From CADCTP01 sp963849885 (GTDB lineage Bacteria; Actinomycetota; Actinomycetes; Mycobacteriales; CADCTP01): a DNA stretch of 64,000 bases. The stretch lies in NCBI GenBank assembly GCA_963849885.1, contig CAWKIV010000014.1:36362-100361 (forward strand). Direction: 5' to 3'. The notes under the pieces are model-generated. The model was not told the DNA's origin. It was given only the letters and a program-made list of their open reading frames with translations, and did no database searches. Positions 34,156 through 45,101 of this stretch are shown here, in pieces (the first letter of the stretch is position 1; each line of letters begins with the position of its first letter). The translations under genes and the position numbers were made by a program.

Positions 34156-37100
34156 ATGGCCGATCCTGCTGTGGGTTCTGTGCTCGCTGCCCTGGTGCGG
34201 TGCTTCGCGCCGCTGCCACCCCTGCTGCGGGACGAGGCTCGCTTCGCCGGCTTCGTCCGCTCCCTCGATCCGGCCGTCCGCTTCGACGTCGCCGCGCTGG
34301 CCGCGGTCATCGGCGACCTCGCCGGCCCGGCGGCGGCCGTCGCCGGCGCGGTCGACGACGCGGCCGCCGCCGCCGGCCGCCTGGGCTCCAACGACCCCGA
34401 CACCCGGGCCGACGCGGCCGAGACCCTGCTCGACGCCGCCGTCACGGTGGCGGGCCAGCTCTCCGCGGTGGCCGCCGTCGTACCGGACTGGGATCTGGCC
34501 GAGCTCGGCCTCGGGCCCGAGCACCGGGACCCGGCATTCTGGGCGGCGCTGCTCGCCACCGCCTTCGACCGGCTCGTGATCGAGGCGCTGGAGCAGCAAC
34601 TCCCCGTGCTGCACGGGCTTCTCGCGCTCGCCGGGATCATCGTCCGGGACGCCGACGGGACGCTCCGGCTGCGCCTCGACGCGGTCGGGCCGGCCGTGGC
34701 CGACCTGCCGGGCACGGTCGCCGGCCAGGCCGGCTGGGGCGGCCCGCTCTCCCTCGACTGGCTCACCGGCCCGCTGAGCGACGCGGTGGCCGACCTCGGA
34801 CTGGACGGCCGGGTCCGGCCGCTGCGCCCGGCGCTGGCCGAGCTGGTGCCGGCACCGCAACCGGCCGCCGCCCGGGCGGTCGAGGTGCCGTTCGTGTCGG
34901 GGTTCCAGCCCGAGCTGGGGGCGCTCGCCGAGCTCGGGGTGATCCTGGCCGCGGTGTCCGCGGACGGCGGCACGCCGGCCGACGCCCTGCTGGTGGCGAA
35001 CCTCGCCTGGGGCGCGTCGTCCCTGTCGGCCACGACGGCCGGCGGCTGGACGCTCACCGTCGCCGGCACCGCCGAGCTCAGCGGCGCGCTGGCGCTGCTG
35101 GTGGAGCCGGGCCGGACCACCGACGTGAGCGGCGGCGGCGCCGGCTCGCTCGGCGTCACGGTGGCCAGGACGCCCAGTCCCCGGTGGCGCCCGTTCGGCA
35201 CGCCGACGTCGACCCGGCTCGAGGTGGGCTCGGCCGCGGCCGGCGTCGAGCTCGTCGCCGGCGCCGATCGGGAGGTGGTCGTCTCGGCGGGCGTCGGCGA
35301 CGCCGAGATGGTGCTGGCCACCGGGTCGCCGTTCCTGGCCACCCTGCTGGGGGCCGAGCAGCTGTCCGCCCCGTTCGCCCTGGAGCTGCGCTGGTCGTCG
35401 GCGTCGGGCTTCACGATCGCCGGGTCGCTGGGCGTCTCCATCACCGTCAACCTCGACCGCGACGTCGGCCCGGTGTTCCTCGACCGGCTGGAGATCGCCG
35501 CCGTCGTGGGGGACGCCGACGGCGCGGCCCTGGAGCTGTCGTCCCGGCTGTCCGCGACCGCCACCCTCGGGCCGGTCACGTTCGCGGTCGACGGCCTCGG
35601 CGTCGCCTTCGGCATCGGCCCCGCCGACGGCGGTGCGGACAGCATCGGGCCGCTGCTGCTGCGGGCCAGTCCGGTGCCACCCCGGGGCTACGGCGCCACG
35701 CTGGTCGCGCCGCTGTGCTCCGGCGGCGGCTTCCTCTTCATCGACCGCGAGGGCCCGCGCTACTCCGGCGCCCTCGCCATCGACATCGCCGGCGTGGGCA
35801 TCACCGCCTTCGCGGTCGTCGACACCGAGCTGCCGGGCGCCGGCTGGGCGCTCTACGCGACCCTCACCGCCGACTTCCCGGTGCCGATCCCGCTCGGCTT
35901 CGGCTTCACCCTCGCCGGCGTGGGCGGCATCCTCGCCCTCAACCGCACCGTCGACGTCGACGCGCTGGCCCTCGGCCTGCGGGCCGGCGCCGCCGACGCC
36001 GTCCTCTTCCCGGACGACCCGGCCAAGGACGCGCTGACCCTGCTCGGCAACCTCGACCAGTGGTTCCCGATCGCCGACGGCAGCACCGTGATCGGCCCGG
36101 TGGCGAAGATCGGCTGGGGGGTCCCGGAGCTGGTGACCGTCCAGCTCGGCGTCGTCGTGGTCGTCCCCGACCTCATCGTCATGCTGCTGGCCAGCGTCAC
36201 CGTCGTCCTGCCCGACGCCGACGCCGCCATCCTCACCCTGCACGCCGACGTGCTCGGCGCCGTCGACGTCCCGGCGGCGACCGTCACGGTGGTCGCGTCG
36301 CTCTACGACTCGACGCTGCTGGGCCTGTACGACCTCAGTGGCGACGTCGGCTTCCACGCCGCGCTGTCCGGCCAGCCGTTCTTCGTGCTGTCGATCGGCG
36401 GCTACCACCCCGAGTTCACGCCGCCCGGCGCCCTGCCGTCGTCGCTGCTCGACCTGCGGGTCATGCGCTTCGCCGTCGAGCTCGACGAGCACGTCTCGAT
36501 CAGCCTCGAGTCGTACCTCGCCATCACCTCGAACACGGTGCAGTTCGGCGCCCGGCTCGACCTCGAGGCCTCGGTCGAGGTGCTCTTCACCACGTACACG
36601 GCGCGGGGCTGGGTGGGCTTCGACGTGCTGCTCACGCTCATCCCGCTCTCGCTCAGCGCCCAGCTGACGGCCGGCGTCGCGGTGTCCGCGGGGGACCGCG
36701 AGCTGTTCGGCGTCGACCTGAGCCTGCACCTGCAGGGTCCCGACCCGTGGCACGCCGTCGGGCGCGCGGTCTTCGACTTCTTCGGCTTCCACGTCGACCT
36801 CCTCTTCGACATCGGTCACCCGCCGGCCATCCCGCCGCGCGATCCCGTCGACGTCGGCGCCCAGGTGCGCGCCGCGCTGGACGACGACGCGGCCTGGCAG
36901 CCCGGCACCGGCGGCGCCGACTGGGCGGCCGGACTGGTGACGACTCCGGTGCCGGACGGGACGGCGGGCGGCGACTGGACCGGCCCGTCGATCCGGCCCG
37001 ACCAGTCCCTGGTGGTCCGCCAGTCGGTGGCCCCGCTCAACCGCGAGCTGACCGCGTTCGGCGAGCTGGCGCCGATCGCGTCGACGGTGTCGCTGACCGC

Positions 37101-37782
37101 GCCCACGATCGGGCGGGTGGTGGACGGCACGCCGGACTGGGTGGACGACTGGTTCGCCCCCGCCCAGTTCGACCGGCTGGCCGGGGCGGCCCGGCTGTCC
37201 TCGCCGTCGTACGAGCTGATGACCGCCGGCGTGGTGCTGGCCGACGACGCCGTCGACCTGCCGGCCGACCCGGCCGGCCAGTGCCGCTCGGTGTCGCGGC
37301 TGCCCGAGGAGGACGTCTACGGGCCGGTCGGCGCCGCGCGGACCCAGCGGTCGCGGGTCGCCTTCACCGCCGCCGCGGCCCCGGCCCGACCGCTGCGGCG
37401 GGGCGTCGGGACGCCCACCGTCCGCCGGCTCGACGGCACCGTCCTGCCGCTCGGCGACGTGGCCGTGACCACGACGCGGTACGCGGTGGTGGACCGCACG
37501 GACGGCCGGTTCGCCCCGGTCGGGGGTCCGGCCCGACCGCCGGGCCCGGCGGGCGGCGTGGACCTGCCGCGGGGCCCCGGGACCGGCTCCGGACTGCCGC
37601 AGGGCCCCGGGACCGGCCCGGGCCTGCCGCGGGGTCCGGAGATCAGCACGATCCTGCTGCCGCCCCCGCCACCTCCTGGTCCCGGCGCCGGGCTGCCGTT
37701 CGCCGTCGCCGTCCGGTCGCTGGGCGGCCCGGCGACGGCCGACCGGAGGGTCGTCCCCCTGCATGCGGTGGTGGCCGGATGA
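34156..37782 (+). CDS. DUF6603-like giant beta-rich protein (1208 aa)
   Basis: No signal peptide and no single membrane helix. The N-terminal about 250 residues look helical. From about residue 270 to 910 the sequence is a long series of alternating hydrophobic beta strands (ITVNLDRDVGPVFLDRLEIA, VQLGVVVVVPDLIVMLLASV, FVLSIGGYHPEFTPPGALP). The GGYHP motif with a following Pro-rich turn is the pattern I associate with DUF6603 proteins. The C-terminus is Pro/Gly-rich (GPGTGSGLPQGPGTGPGLP). The repeated amphipathic strands could form a long hydrophobic groove or fibre; that is inference. The stop overlaps the next ATG by 4 bp. Confidence 0.75.
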   Translation: MADPAVGSVLAALVRCFAPLPPLLRDEARFAGFVRSLDPAVRFDVAALAAVIGDLAGPAAAVAGAVDDAAAAAGRLGSNDPDTRADAAETLLDAAVTVAGQLSAVAAVVPDWDLAELGLGPEHRDPAFWAALLATAFDRLVIEALEQQLPVLHGLLALAGIIVRDADGTLRLRLDAVGPAVADLPGTVAGQAGWGGPLSLDWLTGPLSDAVADLGLDGRVRPLRPALAELVPAPQPAAARAVEVPFVSGFQPELGALAELGVILAAVSADGGTPADALLVANLAWGASSLSATTAGGWTLTVAGTAELSGALALLVEPGRTTDVSGGGAGSLGVTVARTPSPRWRPFGTPTSTRLEVGSAAAGVELVAGADREVVVSAGVGDAEMVLATGSPFLATLLGAEQLSAPFALELRWSSASGFTIAGSLGVSITVNLDRDVGPVFLDRLEIAAVVGDADGAALELSSRLSATATLGPVTFAVDGLGVAFGIGPADGGADSIGPLLLRASPVPPRGYGATLVAPLCSGGGFLFIDREGPRYSGALAIDIAGVGITAFAVVDTELPGAGWALYATLTADFPVPIPLGFGFTLAGVGGILALNRTVDVDALALGLRAGAADAVLFPDDPAKDALTLLGNLDQWFPIADGSTVIGPVAKIGWGVPELVTVQLGVVVVVPDLIVMLLASVTVVLPDADAAILTLHADVLGAVDVPAATVTVVASLYDSTLLGLYDLSGDVGFHAALSGQPFFVLSIGGYHPEFTPPGALPSSLLDLRVMRFAVELDEHVSISLESYLAITSNTVQFGARLDLEASVEVLFTTYTARGWVGFDVLLTLIPLSLSAQLTAGVAVSAGDRELFGVDLSLHLQGPDPWHAVGRAVFDFFGFHVDLLFDIGHPPAIPPRDPVDVGAQVRAALDDDAAWQPGTGGADWAAGLVTTPVPDGTAGGDWTGPSIRPDQSLVVRQSVAPLNRELTAFGELAPIASTVSLTAPTIGRVVDGTPDWVDDWFAPAQFDRLAGAARLSSPSYELMTAGVVLADDAVDLPADPAGQCRSVSRLPEEDVYGPVGAARTQRSRVAFTAAAAPARPLRRGVGTPTVRRLDGTVLPLGDVAVTTTRYAVVDRTDGRFAPVGGPARPPGPAGGVDLPRGPGTGSGLPQGPGTGPGLPRGPEISTILLPPPPPPGPGAGLPFAVAVRSLGGPATADRRVVPLHAVVAG

Positions 37783-40499
37783 CCGAGCTGCACTTCCTGC
37801 CGTACCAGCGCCGGGGCGTGATCCGCTCCGTCACCCGCGCCGACACCGGCTCCGGTTCGCTGCCCGCCGCCACCATCCGGGCCGCGGTCACGGTCGACGG
37901 GACCGAGGTCGAGCGGGACGTCCGCATCCTCGGACCCGACACGGTGGCGGCGATCGGGCCGGCCGAGATCCGGCGCCGCTACCCGGCGCCCGGCACCACG
38001 GGGGCCGAGGTGGCGTGGTTCCCGCTGGCGGAGCTGGCCTCGGCCGACCTCCCGTGGCGCTACACGCCGGCCGCGCCGGGGCCGGACGGCCGGCTCCGGC
38101 CCTGGCTGGTGCTGGTCGTGGTGCCCGAGGACGGCGAGGACGTCACCTTCACCTCGCTGCCCGGCGGGACCGACCGGTTGACGGTCGGCGGCGCGGAGCG
38201 GGCGTTGCTGCCGCCGCTGGGGGAGTCGTGGGCGTGGGCGCACGTGCAGTCGAGCGTGCCGGCGGCCGACCTCGACGCCACCGCCGCCACCGACCCGGCG
38301 GTCACCACCGCCCGCCTGCTCGCCCCGCGCCGGCTCGAACCCGACCGCAGCTACCGGGCCGCCCTCGTCCAGGCCTTCACCGTCGGCGCCGACGGCACGC
38401 TCGCGCCGGCCTGGACGGACGGCGGCGGCGAGCCGCGGGACCTGGTGGTCCACGACTCCTGGACGTTCTCGACCGCCGCCGACGCCGCCACCTTCGAGCT
38501 GCTGTGCGAGCGGCTGCGGCCGGCCACCGCGGTCGGGTCGCTCGGCCTGCGCGACGTCGACGTCACCAGCTCCGGTGTGGACGTGGACTGGGACGTCCCG
38601 GCCCCGGTGCGGAACGCGGTCGGTGGCGCCCTCTGGGACCTCGACGCCGCCTCGCCGCTGCCGCCGGTCGGGACCGAGGACTTCCGGGCGGCGACGCTGC
38701 CGCTGCTGACGGACGCGCTCGCCCGCCGGGCCGACCGCCCGGTGCCGGCGTCGTACGACCCGCTCCGCGACGACCCGGCCATCACCCTCCCGCTGTACGG
38801 GCAGCACCAGGCCGAAGGTGGGTCCGGCGCCACCGAGATCCCGGACACCGGCTGGCTGCTGTGGGCCAACACCCGCACCGACCGCCGCATCGCCGCCGGC
38901 CTCGGCGCCCAGGTGGTCCGCCGCAACCAGGAGCCGCTGCTCGCCGCCGCCTGGGACCAGGCCGGCCAGCTGCGGGAGGCCAACGACGAGCTCAACCGGG
39001 CCCGGCTCGCCGCCGAGATCGAGCGCACCTGGCAGGCGCGGCTGACCGGCACGGACGACGGCGACGTGGTCTCCGCCGCCGGCCCGGTGCTCACCTTCGC
39101 CAAGTTCGGCGGGCGGCCGGCGCTCGTCGCGCTGCGGTCGAGCGCCGCGCCGGTCGCCATCGCGGACGCCGCCTGGCTGCGGCACGCACCGCGGCCGCCC
39201 GGCACCAGGCCCTCGACGGCGATGCTGCGGGCGACGGCCGACTCGACCGGCGGCTTCGCCGCCAGCCTCGGCTACCAGCCGTCCGGGGCTCCGGCCGGCT
39301 GCTTCCAGGCGGATGCGACCGGGCCGACCGGCGGCACCTTCGACGGCGTCCTGACCAGCGGCGCGCTCGAGCACGTGGCGACACACACGCTGCCGGTCAC
39401 CCTCGGCCTGGACGACCTCCGCTCGGCCGCGCGCCGCCCGGTGGCCCGGGGCCGGCCGCACCCGGCCGCCGCCGCCGTGCTCACCCGGCTCCGCTCCCGG
39501 GGCGCCGGGGCCAGGGCGGAGACCGGGGGGCAGCCGGGGATCCCCGACGACGTCATCGAGATCCCGGGGCACACCACCTCGCTGGCCGACGTCAGCACGC
39601 TGGCCACGGCGGTGGCGGCGCTCGACCCGCTGGAGCTGGGCCGCCGCGGCGTGGTGGCCCGGGTGGCCGCGCTCGGGCCGCTGCTCGGCGTCGGCGAGCT
39701 GCCCTGCCGGGTGCGGATCGGGCCGGTGTTCGGCGACCCGCTGTTCTGGGACCTGCTCGACGTCGACCGGGACATGGTGCTGCCGGGTGCGGCCGGGTTC
39801 CCGGACAACGGCGTGCGCCTCGTCGGCGTCAACGGCGCCTTCGTCGCCTCGTTCCTGCTCGGTGCGAACTACGAGATGGCGCAGGAGCTGCTGTGGCGCG
39901 AGTATCCGGCCGACCTGGGCGCCACCACGTTCCGCCGCTTCTTCGACCACCTCGACGGCGAGGACGACATCGAGCCCATCGAGACGTGGCCGGCCGCCGC
40001 GACCCTGGAGAGCCTGGCCGGCTCGGTCGGCACCTCGTCGGTGATCGTCGTCCGCGGCGACGTCGTCGCCCGCTACCCCGACCTGCACGTGTTCGTGGCG
40101 CCCGGGGTGGGCGGCGAACCCCAGCTGGGCACCGCGCTGGCGCCGACCTTCGAGGGCCTGCTCGGTCGGGACATGCGGTTCTTCGGCTTCGACGTCAGCA
40201 CGGGTGACCTGCGCGGCGAAGGCGCCGGGGAGGAGTGGTTCGTCGGCTTCGAGGAGCGGGTGGCGGCGCCCCGCTTCGGCCTCGACCTCGGCCGGGCAAC
40301 GGCGCTGGACACCTGGGACGAGCTGACCTGGGCCCAGTTCGGCGACGCCGTCAACGTGCCCGCGACCACGGTGCCCGGGCTGCCGTCGCAGACGATCGAC
40401 GACGTGACCTGGGGGCGCAACAGCGCCCACCTCGGCGCCGCGGTGCACCGGCGCCCGTACCGGCGGCTGTTCCCGGCGACGACGCTGGTGCCGGCATGA
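37779..40499 (+). CDS. Giant protein of unknown function (906 aa), third gene of the cluster
   Basis: ATG 37779 overlaps the previous stop (ATGA). No signal peptide or membrane helix. The N-terminus reads HFLPYQRRGVIRSVTRADTG with SLPAATIRAAVTV, then RILGPDTVAAIGPAEIRRRY and the very regular RLRPWLVLVVVPEDGEDVTF. A middle, mostly helical part contains WLLWANTRTDRRIAAGLG and long Arg/Glu helices (REANDELNRARLAAEIERTW). The C-terminal third contains FGDPLFWDLLDVDRDMVLPG and GANYEMAQELLWREYPADLG. I have a general memory of similar proteins in other actinobacteria next to DUF6603 genes, but no function. It must work with its neighbours, given the coupled translation. Confidence 0.7.
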   Translation: MTELHFLPYQRRGVIRSVTRADTGSGSLPAATIRAAVTVDGTEVERDVRILGPDTVAAIGPAEIRRRYPAPGTTGAEVAWFPLAELASADLPWRYTPAAPGPDGRLRPWLVLVVVPEDGEDVTFTSLPGGTDRLTVGGAERALLPPLGESWAWAHVQSSVPAADLDATAATDPAVTTARLLAPRRLEPDRSYRAALVQAFTVGADGTLAPAWTDGGGEPRDLVVHDSWTFSTAADAATFELLCERLRPATAVGSLGLRDVDVTSSGVDVDWDVPAPVRNAVGGALWDLDAASPLPPVGTEDFRAATLPLLTDALARRADRPVPASYDPLRDDPAITLPLYGQHQAEGGSGATEIPDTGWLLWANTRTDRRIAAGLGAQVVRRNQEPLLAAAWDQAGQLREANDELNRARLAAEIERTWQARLTGTDDGDVVSAAGPVLTFAKFGGRPALVALRSSAAPVAIADAAWLRHAPRPPGTRPSTAMLRATADSTGGFAASLGYQPSGAPAGCFQADATGPTGGTFDGVLTSGALEHVATHTLPVTLGLDDLRSAARRPVARGRPHPAAAAVLTRLRSRGAGARAETGGQPGIPDDVIEIPGHTTSLADVSTLATAVAALDPLELGRRGVVARVAALGPLLGVGELPCRVRIGPVFGDPLFWDLLDVDRDMVLPGAAGFPDNGVRLVGVNGAFVASFLLGANYEMAQELLWREYPADLGATTFRRFFDHLDGEDDIEPIETWPAAATLESLAGSVGTSSVIVVRGDVVARYPDLHVFVAPGVGGEPQLGTALAPTFEGLLGRDMRFFGFDVSTGDLRGEGAGEEWFVGFEERVAAPRFGLDLGRATALDTWDELTWAQFGDAVNVPATTVPGLPSQTIDDVTWGRNSAHLGAAVHRRPYRRLFPATTLVPA

Positions 40500-43400
40500 C
40501 CGGCCCCCGCCCCCCGCGCCCGCGGCCCGGCGGGGGCGACGAGCCGCGTCCGCGGCCCGGCGGGGCGGCGAGCCGCGACCGCGCCCCGGCGGAGCGGACG
40601 AGCCGCGACCGCGGCCCGGCGGGGGGGACGAGCCGCGACCGCGCCCCGGCGGAGGCGGACGAGCCGCGTCCCGCGACCGCGGCCCGGCGGGGGAGACGAG
40701 CCGCGTCCGCGGCCCGGCGGAGCGGACGAGCCGCGTCCGCGGCCCGGCGGGGGCGACGAGCCGCGTCCGCGGCCCGGCGGAGCGGACGAGCCGCGACCGC
40801 GGCCCGGCGGCGGCGACGTACCGCGTCCGCGTCCTCGTCCCGGCGGCGACGCGCCGGGCCCGGCCGGTGGCGGAGCGCCGGGGCGGATCGAGGACGGCCC
40901 GCCCACGGACGGGCCGTTCGAGGACGGGCTGCCGGGGGGCGGGATCCCGACCGGCCCGGACGACGTCGTCGCGGATCTCGACCCGGGACTGCCGGTCGCC
41001 CTGCTCCCGGTGCGGCTGGAGGTGCGCTTCCTGCCCGACCGGCCCGGCGTCGACCCGACCGAGCTGGTGGTGCGGATCTTCCCGGACGCGGTGCACGTCG
41101 ACACGCACGACCCGGCGCTCATGGCCACCGAGGTCGAGCTGGGCCACCGCTACTGGGAGGAGGTGTGGCGCGGCGGCGGGGACGCCGCCGCCGTCTCCGA
41201 GGCCCGGCGCTGGCTGGCCGCCGACCTCGGCGCCACCCGCGCCGCCCACGTCGCCCGCACCACCGCGCCGACCAACCCCGGGCAGGCGCCCACCACCGCC
41301 GTACCGCCCGGCGCTCCCCTCAAGCCGCCGCCGACCTGGCCGGCGGTGGCCGAGCGGACGGCGCCGGCGCCCGGGCGGGCCCGGCTGCTCCCGGCCCGGT
41401 GGGCCGCGTACGTGGAGTTCGAGGGCCAGCGGGCCGGCCCGTTCTGGGCCGAGCGCGGCGTCGCCGCCGACCTCGCCGTCACCCCCGGCCTCGTCGAGCT
41501 GCCCGACGGCGCCGACGCACGCCGGTTCCTGACCGAGCAGGGCCTCGGCTGGCTGACCGACGTGGACGCGGCGGTCGAGGCCGGCATGGCCATCCGGATC
41601 CCGCTGGACGCGCTGCCGGACCTGCCGGGGCAGGGCTACGACCGCCTCGTCGTGGTCGGCGTGGCGGCCGGCGACGACCACCACACGGCGCTGGCGGAGC
41701 TGCTGGAGGCCCACCGCGCCACCCAGGGCCTCGGCATCCTGCCGCCGGGCACGCCGACGAACACGACGGCCACGGCCACCGGCATCGGTCCGGACAGCGA
41801 CGACCTCGACGCCTACTTCGACGCCGAGCTGGACCCGCCGCGGGGCGTGCCGCTGCGGTTCCTGCGCGAGCCGGCCGACCTGTTCCAGCTCGGCGCCGCC
41901 GACGCGACCGCCATCGCGCTCGGGCTGGCCGGCTGGACCGCGCTCGACCGCACCCGGCACGCCGCCGACCCCTCGGCCGAGCTGGCCCGCGCCGCCAACC
42001 AGGTGCTGTGGCCCGCCGCCCTGGGCGGCTGGTTCGCCGGGCCGCTGTCCTGGGCCGACGGCACGCCGCTGCTCGACACCACCGACACGCTGCTCACCCG
42101 CGACTGGGTGACCGACTTCGTCCGCCCGGAGGGACCGCTGCCGACGCTGCGGGTGGGCCGCCACCCGTACGGGATCCTGCCCGTCCGGACCAACGGGCCG
42201 GTCGCCGACCCCGGCACCACCCTGGAGTCACTGGAGGACGTGCTCGCCGGCATCGAGAACAGCCTGCGGGGCTTCGAGGACGCGGTCCCGGTGCTCTCGC
42301 CCGACGTGACCGACCAGCCGCCGGGCTCCAATCAGGATGCGGCGGAGGTGGCGTCCGACGTCGGCGGCGTCCTCGGCGCGGTGCCGCACCTGCGCCGGTT
42401 CGTGCTGCGGGCCGTCGACGAGGCGCGCGACGAGACCGCCGACGACTTCTCGCACGGCGTCGACGTGGTGGAGTTCCTCGTCCAGCTGGTGCCCAACCTC
42501 GACGGCAGCTTCTGGGACCCCGACGGGGAGTTCAGCACCCCCTACATCGACGCGTTCGCGGAGCATGAGGCCGACCTCCGCGGCGCCAACGGGGGCGAGG
42601 CGCAGTCGGACGCCGTCCGCTCCCTCGCCCATCAGATCGCCGACTTCAACACCAGCGAGCACAACGCCGAGGCCGCCGGCCTGGTCGCGAACTACATCAT
42701 GCCGGGCGTGTCCGACGCCTCCACGAACGGGCCGACCGGCGACCTGTGGGGCCTCGTCACCGATCACCGGTCCCGGGTCGGGCAGGCCCACCCGCACCTG
42801 GCCCGGACCGGCGCGGAGGACCACCTGGGCGCCGTGCGGGCGCCCCGCCTCTACACCGCCGCCTACGCCGCGGACGGCGAGGAGGTGGCGGTCGGCGCCG
42901 TCGTCGACGAGGCCCGGGACGACGCGGCCCTGGTACGGGTCCGCGCCTGGCTGGACGCCCTGCTGGCGACGGCCGAGGTGGTGGTCGCGGGCGGCGACGG
43001 CAGCTACGACCCGACCCGCGCCGTGCCGCTGCTCCAGCACCTGCTGCGGGTGGCACTGGCCGAGGTGAAGGCGGTGCAGGCCGGCCCGGTCCGGGACGGC
43101 CTGGCCCGGCTGCGCCGGCACCTCGACGACGCCCCCGCCACGGCGCTGGACGACCTCGACCGCCTCGTCCGCGCCGCCCTGGGCCCGGCGATGTACCGGG
43201 TCGACGCGTGGGTGACCAGCCTGGCCAGCCAGGCGCTGGCGAGCCGGCGCACCGAGCGGCGGCTCGGCCTGCAGGTCGGCGGCTACGGCTGGCTCGTGCG
43301 GGTGAAGCCGCGCGCCGGCCGCGCGTCGCAGGGCTTCGTGCACGCCCCGAGCCTCCCGCACGCCACCACCGCCGCCGTGCTCCGCAGCGGCTGGAGCGCC

Positions 43401-45101
43401 TTCGGCACCAGCGGCGCGGGCTCGCCGATGGCGGTCGACCTGTCGGCGCCCCGGGTCCGGGCCGCGCGGCGGATCGTCGAGGCGATCGGCGCCGGGCAGG
43501 ACCTCTCGACGCTGCTCGGCGCCCGCCTGGAGCGCCACCTGCACGACCGCCGGCGGGACGCGGCCATCGACGAGATCCGGGAGCGGGTCGCGCTGGTGCC
43601 CGGCGCGGCCAACCGCGCCGGCCAGGTGGTCGACGGCCTGCTCGTGGCCCGGGCCATGGGCGAGGGCGTGGCCCGTACCGAGGCCGAGGACGGCCTGCAC
43701 GGCGACCTGCAGGCGATGGCCGACGCCGACGCCGGGGTGGCGGCGGCGATCGCGGACACGGTGGCCGAGCTGGACGCCGTCGCCGACCTGGTCTTCTCCC
43801 AGTCCGTCCACTCGCTGCTGCGGGGGGAGAGCCCGGCGGCCGCGGCGGCCTTGGCCGCCACCGGGTCGGGCGACGCCGGGCTGCCGGACTTCGATCTGCC
43901 GGAGTCGGGGCGCGGCGGCCGGGTCCTGACCACCCGGGCGATCGGGCTGCTGCCGGCGTCCGGACCGGTCCGGTGGCCCGGCGCGCCGGCCAGCGCGGCG
44001 GCCGCCGGGTCGCCCCACGTCGAGGCGTGGGTGGCCGGCCTGCTCGGCCCGGCCGCCGAGGTGGCCGTCGTGGCGGTCGGCACCGCCGGCGACGGCACGA
44101 CGACGCGGACGCCGACGACCCTGGCCGCGGCCGGCCTCGCGGCGCTCGACCTGGTGCTGGCGGACGACCCGACCGCGGCGGTGGCGGCGGCGCTGGGCGT
44201 CGACGCCGTCGAGTCGCCCCGGCGGCCGCCGGGGGCCGGCGGGCGCCCGCTCGCCGACGTCCTCGCGGTGGCCGGCGCGGTCAAGGCGGCGCTCGCCGTG
44301 CTGCAGCCGCTCCGGGCGTCGCACCTGGCCGCGCCGGGGGAGGCGGCGGGCACCGGCTGGGACCTGGCCGAGCTGGCGGCCCGCCTCGCCGGCACGCTGG
44401 CCCGGGTGCCGCCCCGCGACCCGCGGCACGCCGCCGTCGCCGCCCACCAGGCCGCGCACCCGGTCGACGCCACCACGACCGAGGACCGGCGGGGCGAGCT
44501 GCTCCTCGAGCAGGTGCGGCTCGCCGCCGGCCCGGGTGTCCCGGTGCTGCCGGTGCTGGCGGCCGGGGTCCCGGCGCCGCTGCGCGCCGCCTTCTCGGCC
44601 GGGCCGTCGCCGACCGAGGACGAGCGCCTGTGGCTGGCCCGCCACGGGCTCGTGCAGGGCGACCTGGGCACCACGGCGGAGGCGCTGGAGCTGGCCGAGG
44701 CGGTCGTCGGCTCGGTGCAGCTCGCGCCGCGGCTGGCGGAGGCGCGGCCGGAGCGCGGCGCCGCCTCGACGTGGTGCTCGATCACCGGCGCGGTGCCGGC
44801 GGGACCGGTCGCGGGGTTCCAGGTGGCGTCGTGGACCGAGGTGATCCCGGCGACGACGGCGCCGACCGGGATCGCCGTCCACTTCGACCGGCCCGCGGCC
44901 CAGGCGCCGAACGCCATCCTGCTGGCCACGGCGCGGACCGCGTTCTCCACGTCGTACCTGCGCGACTGCCTGATGCAGACCGTCGACCGCCTGGTGCTCC
45001 GCGGCGTCAGCCCGGACCTGCTGCTGTCCGGCGGCCAGTTCGTGCCCGGCGTCTTCCTGCCGTCCGACTCGGCCGTCCTCCCGCCGGTGGAGACGTCGTG
45101 A
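40496..45101 (+). CDS. Giant protein with Pro/Arg/Gly repeat N-terminus (about 1534 aa; several indels)
   Basis: ATG 40496 overlaps the previous stop (ATGA). The first about 115 codons encode a 10-residue repeat DEPRPRPGGG. The reading frame changes three times in this tract: one base lost near 40566, one gained near 40657 and one gained near 40670. Each frame continues the same repeat, so the tract is one coding unit with indels. From 40671 the frame is continuous to 45101. After the linker comes VALLPVRLEVRFLPDRPGVD, then VVRIFPDAVHVDTHDPALMA and RYWEEVWRGGGD. The rest is mostly helical (VRVGRHPYGILPVRTNGPV-type blocks, Ala/Asp-rich repeats). If the indels are real, translation could only begin usefully at GTG 41010. 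Confidence 0.7.
40538..40847 (+). repeat. About ten tandem 30-bp coding repeats (DEPRPRPGGG)
   Basis: The repeat unit is GACGAGCCGCGTCCGCGGCC followed by CGGCGGGGGC, present about ten times with few substitutions, mainly CGA/CGT for Arg and GGA GCG or GGG GGC at the end. One unit is 29 bp, one is 31 bp and one carries an inserted base, which breaks the reading frame three times. The perfect amino-acid conservation in all three frames shows it was a coding repeat. Confidence 0.85.

Noticed and set aside
40538..40847. A CRISPR-like array
   Set aside because: The 30-bp units are directly adjacent with no unique spacers, and they encode DEPRPRPGGG within a protein.
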